From Candidatus Saccharibacteria bacterium RIFCSPHIGHO2_02_FULL_47_12 (lineage in GTDB: Bacteria > Patescibacteriota > Saccharimonadia > Saccharimonadales > JANWIN01), in NCBI GenBank assembly GCA_001790455.1, contig MGCP01000035.1, positions 13,276-19,294 on the forward strand: a stretch of DNA of 6,019 bases, read 5' to 3'. The notes under the pieces are model-generated. The model did no database searches. It was not told the DNA's origin and saw nothing but the letters and a program-made list of their open reading frames with translations. This document shows positions 4,659 to 6,019 of this stretch, in pieces; position 1 is the stretch's first letter, and each line of letters opens with the position of its first letter. The position numbers were made by a program, and so were the translations under genes.

Positions 4659-4877
4659 ATGCAAAGACTACCATTTGATAAAAAAGGCAAACAGTACGGC
4701 CACAATGTGAGCTTTTCGCAGCGCCATACCCAAAAAGTCTGGAAGCCAAATTTACAGGTCAAGACACTTGTTATTGAAGGTAAAAAGGTCAAAGTAAAAC
4801 TTAGCACTCAAGCTATACGAACCCTTAAAAAGCAGGGTCTGCTAAACGGTTCTAAAACTACTGACGCTCAAGAATAA
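4659..4877 (+). CDS. rpmB: 50S ribosomal protein L28
   Basis: Large-subunit protein, 72 residues, near the usual 60-80. The core GKQYGHNVSFSQRHTQKVWK (10-29) followed by PNLQ (30-33), then KVKVKLSTQAIRTLKKQG (43-60), is the L28 pattern GxNVSHS...R.W.PNLQ. The N-terminal CxxTGK motif of zinc-type L28 is missing: residues 4-9 read LPFDKK, so this is a cysteine-free form. The ATG is the only plausible start and the mRNA is probably leaderless. A 12-residue polar tail (61-72) follows the core; the end of the gene overlaps the last 20 bases of the convergent metallo-beta-lactamase-fold gene. Confidence 0.9.
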   Translation: MQRLPFDKKGKQYGHNVSFSQRHTQKVWKPNLQVKTLVIEGKKVKVKLSTQAIRTLKKQGLLNGSKTTDAQE

Positions 4878-5484
4878 TTAGCTGCGTAGTTTCACTCAAA
4901 TCGGCCGCCTTTAGTTTGAGCTTGGCAACCGTATCTTTGGGCTCCATGGCCAGTTCTTTTAGCACCTCGCTAAGTTCTAGCTGCGGAACCTCATATTTAA
5001 CAGACTTGTCTGCATAATGCGTTGGTATAACCAGCTTTGGTTCAATCTTTTTGATTAGCTTTAGTACACCCACAGGGTCCAGGGTGTATCCATGCCCTCC
5101 AACAGGCACAATTAGTACATCTACCGTACCCAGTGACTCTAGCTGAGCGTCTGATAGATCCGGATCAATGTGACCAAGTACCCCTATGCGCATATTGTCT
5201 GCGATGATTTTATATACAATCGCGCCATTTGTCTTTGGTTCGCCCATGTGGGCACGAGCTGGAATACCCTGGATCGATATATCAGACACTTCGTATTCAC
5301 CCGGACTATCAATTGCTAGCCTGGCGTCACTAGCGTGTGAGTTCTGCTGGGATGAAAAGAGCGCAATATCTTCTGATTTGGTAACTGATTTTAAACCCAG
5401 GTCTGACAGATTGTCATCTACCGTCAAACTTGCTGTTTTAGTTACAAGTTTTATACAGTTTGCACCGAAATATTGTAATTCCAA
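4858..5484 (-). CDS. Metallo-beta-lactamase-fold protein (UlaG-like/Lactamase_B_3 type), metal site degenerate
   Basis: 208 residues from TTG at 5484, chosen because AAGGAG (5491-5496) lies 6 bases upstream and the protein then begins MELQYFGANCIKL, the normal first strand (cf. I.YyGhScf.i). Further family blocks are SPGEYEVSDISIQGI (60-74), His79, LGHID (103-107), LGTVDVLIVPVGG (118-130) and IEPKLVIPTHY (147-157). The zinc-binding HxHxDH that should fall at about residue 44-50 reads SSQQNSH, and the Asp usual in LGD is His105. His79 and His156 remain. It is probably not a standard metal-dependent hydrolase; it may be a pseudoenzyme with a binding role. It lies 15 bases after the winged-helix/nucleotidyltransferase-like gene with the ribosome site in the gap, so the two form an operon. 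The 3' end overlaps rpmB by 20 bases. Confidence 0.85.
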   Translation of the reverse strand: MELQYFGANCIKLVTKTASLTVDDNLSDLGLKSVTKSEDIALFSSQQNSHASDARLAIDSPGEYEVSDISIQGIPARAHMGEPKTNGAIVYKIIADNMRIGVLGHIDPDLSDAQLESLGTVDVLIVPVGGHGYTLDPVGVLKLIKKIEPKLVIPTHYADKSVKYEVPQLELSEVLKELAMEPKDTVAKLKLKAADLSETTQLIILERQ

Positions 5485-5499
5485 GATTGGCTCCTTACT

Positions 5500-6019
5500 C
5501 TACTTTAACCAGTTATTTTTATCTACTAGCACTTGTTTTTTAGAAGCCAAAACTTCAGATAGAAAGCGGTCGTTAACCTGGCGGCGGTATTCAAACTCAT
5601 CTGGGTTCATTGAAGTATAGCGAATCTCTTTGCCCTCTTTTGTCTCCAGGTCACTTACAAATTTATCTAGCTTGGTCTGGTTCAGGTCACCTACTACCAA
5701 AAAATCAACTCCACTGCGTTCATCTCTAGTAAACTGTCCGGTGTAAAGCACCAGGTCTACGTTGCCTAGAGCCTTTAGTTCGTCTGGCAGCTCTGCTTCT
5801 TTTATTTCAGGACCACTAGTAGCCTTGGTCTTTTTAGTTTGCTTCTTGCCCCCAAATATAGAAGACAAAGCTGGATAATGTTCATACTTCTGATTCACCT
5901 CATAGTAAAGTCGATTGTTGTCCTCGTTGTTTGATGAAATTATTCCAATGCTCAATAGGTTTGCCAGTTCGCGACGGACTGAGTTTATTTGCTCGTCAAT
6001 TTTACGAGTAATCTCACGC
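5500..6019 (-). CDS. Winged-helix DNA-binding protein with nucleotidyltransferase-like domain, partial (start outside window)
   Basis: At least 172 residues; the frame stays open to the right edge, so the TTG at 5955 is not the start. In visible numbering, residues 1-50 look like the end of a winged helix: REITRKI then INSVRRELANLLSIGII as recognition helix and NRLYYEVNQKYEHYPAL as the wing and the following conserved stretch seen in regulators of the ArsR-like wHTH-nucleotidyltransferase type. After a Lys-rich linker (53-70), residues 76-172 resemble a MNT/DNA polymerase beta-type nucleotidyltransferase: VDLVLYTGQFTRDERSGVDF aligns with the usual FGSyArGe...sDiDllvvG. The catalytic GS reads TG-Q and the first Asp of DxD is Gly103, leaving only Asp105. 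The domain is thus probably inactive. First gene of an operon with the metallo-beta-lactamase-fold gene. Function unknown; a regulator is likely. Confidence 0.72.
   Translation of the reverse strand, partial: REITRKIDEQINSVRRELANLLSIGIISSNNEDNNRLYYEVNQKYEHYPALSSIFGGKKQTKKTKATSGPEIKEAELPDELKALGNVDLVLYTGQFTRDERSGVDFLVVGDLNQTKLDKFVSDLETKEGKEIRYTSMNPDEFEYRRQVNDRFLSEVLASKKQVLVDKNNWLK

Noticed and set aside
5186..5620. Plus-strand open frame of 144 codons
   Set aside because: Shadow of the metallo-beta-lactamase-fold and winged-helix genes, which carry the recognisable motifs and ribosome sites.
1..6019. CRISPR array, insertion sequence, prophage or attachment site
   Set aside because: No repeated spaced units, transposase or integrase frames, or terminal repeats were seen; the tRNA-Pro 3' end has no direct repeat visible in the window.

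Overview
The window reads as chromosomal DNA of a small-genome bacterium of the Candidate Phyla Radiation (Patescibacteria), most likely Saccharibacteria (TM7). This is an inference from protein style and compact layout (short leaders, genes touching or overlapping, tRNA with encoded CCA); no 16S gene is present to prove it. The standard genetic code fits: ten reading frames are intact, six end in TAA, four in TAG and none in TGA.

Layout. 1-855 (+) is the 3' part of a ComM/YifB-type AAA+ ATPase gene. 860-1973 (+) is the translation operon infC-rpmI-rplT (IF-3, L35, L20); its infC very probably starts at an AUA codon behind a strong Shine-Dalgarno. 1993-2339 (+) is the RNase P RNA gene rnpB, with its own promoter in the end of rplT, closed by a bidirectional terminator shared with the convergent gene at 2367-3041 (-). 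That gene encodes a fusion of a pterin-4a-carbinolamine dehydratase (PCD) domain to RNase HI. Divergent from it lie tRNA-Pro(GGG) at 3092-3167 (+) and a membrane-anchored DUF4352-like protein at 3237-3809 (+). 3808-3943 (-) holds an apparently unannotated structured RNA with its own promoter and U-tract terminator. 3960-4586 (-) is an M50/site-2-protease-family membrane metalloprotease, divergent from rpmB (L28) at 4659-4877 (+). rpmB overlaps tail-to-tail with a degenerate metallo-beta-lactamase-fold gene (4858-5484, -), which follows, probably in one operon, a winged-helix/nucleotidyltransferase-like gene running off the right edge (5500-6019, -).

How it works together. Much of the window is information processing: initiation factor, three ribosomal proteins, RNase P RNA and a tRNA (an RNase P substrate). 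RNase H and ComM act on nucleic acids; the M50 protease and the DUF4352 protein are envelope proteins. Promoters can be read for nearly every unit, several with TGn extended -10 boxes. Three of them (PCD-RNase HI, M50, rpmB) place the predicted transcription start within about 0-3 nt of the ATG and lack a Shine-Dalgarno, so the window appears to mix leaderless and Shine-Dalgarno-led mRNAs. The most interesting items are the AUA-started infC, the PCD-RNase HI fusion, the orphan RNA at 3808-3943, the leaderless pattern, and the two-gene operon in which both enzyme folds have lost catalytic residues.
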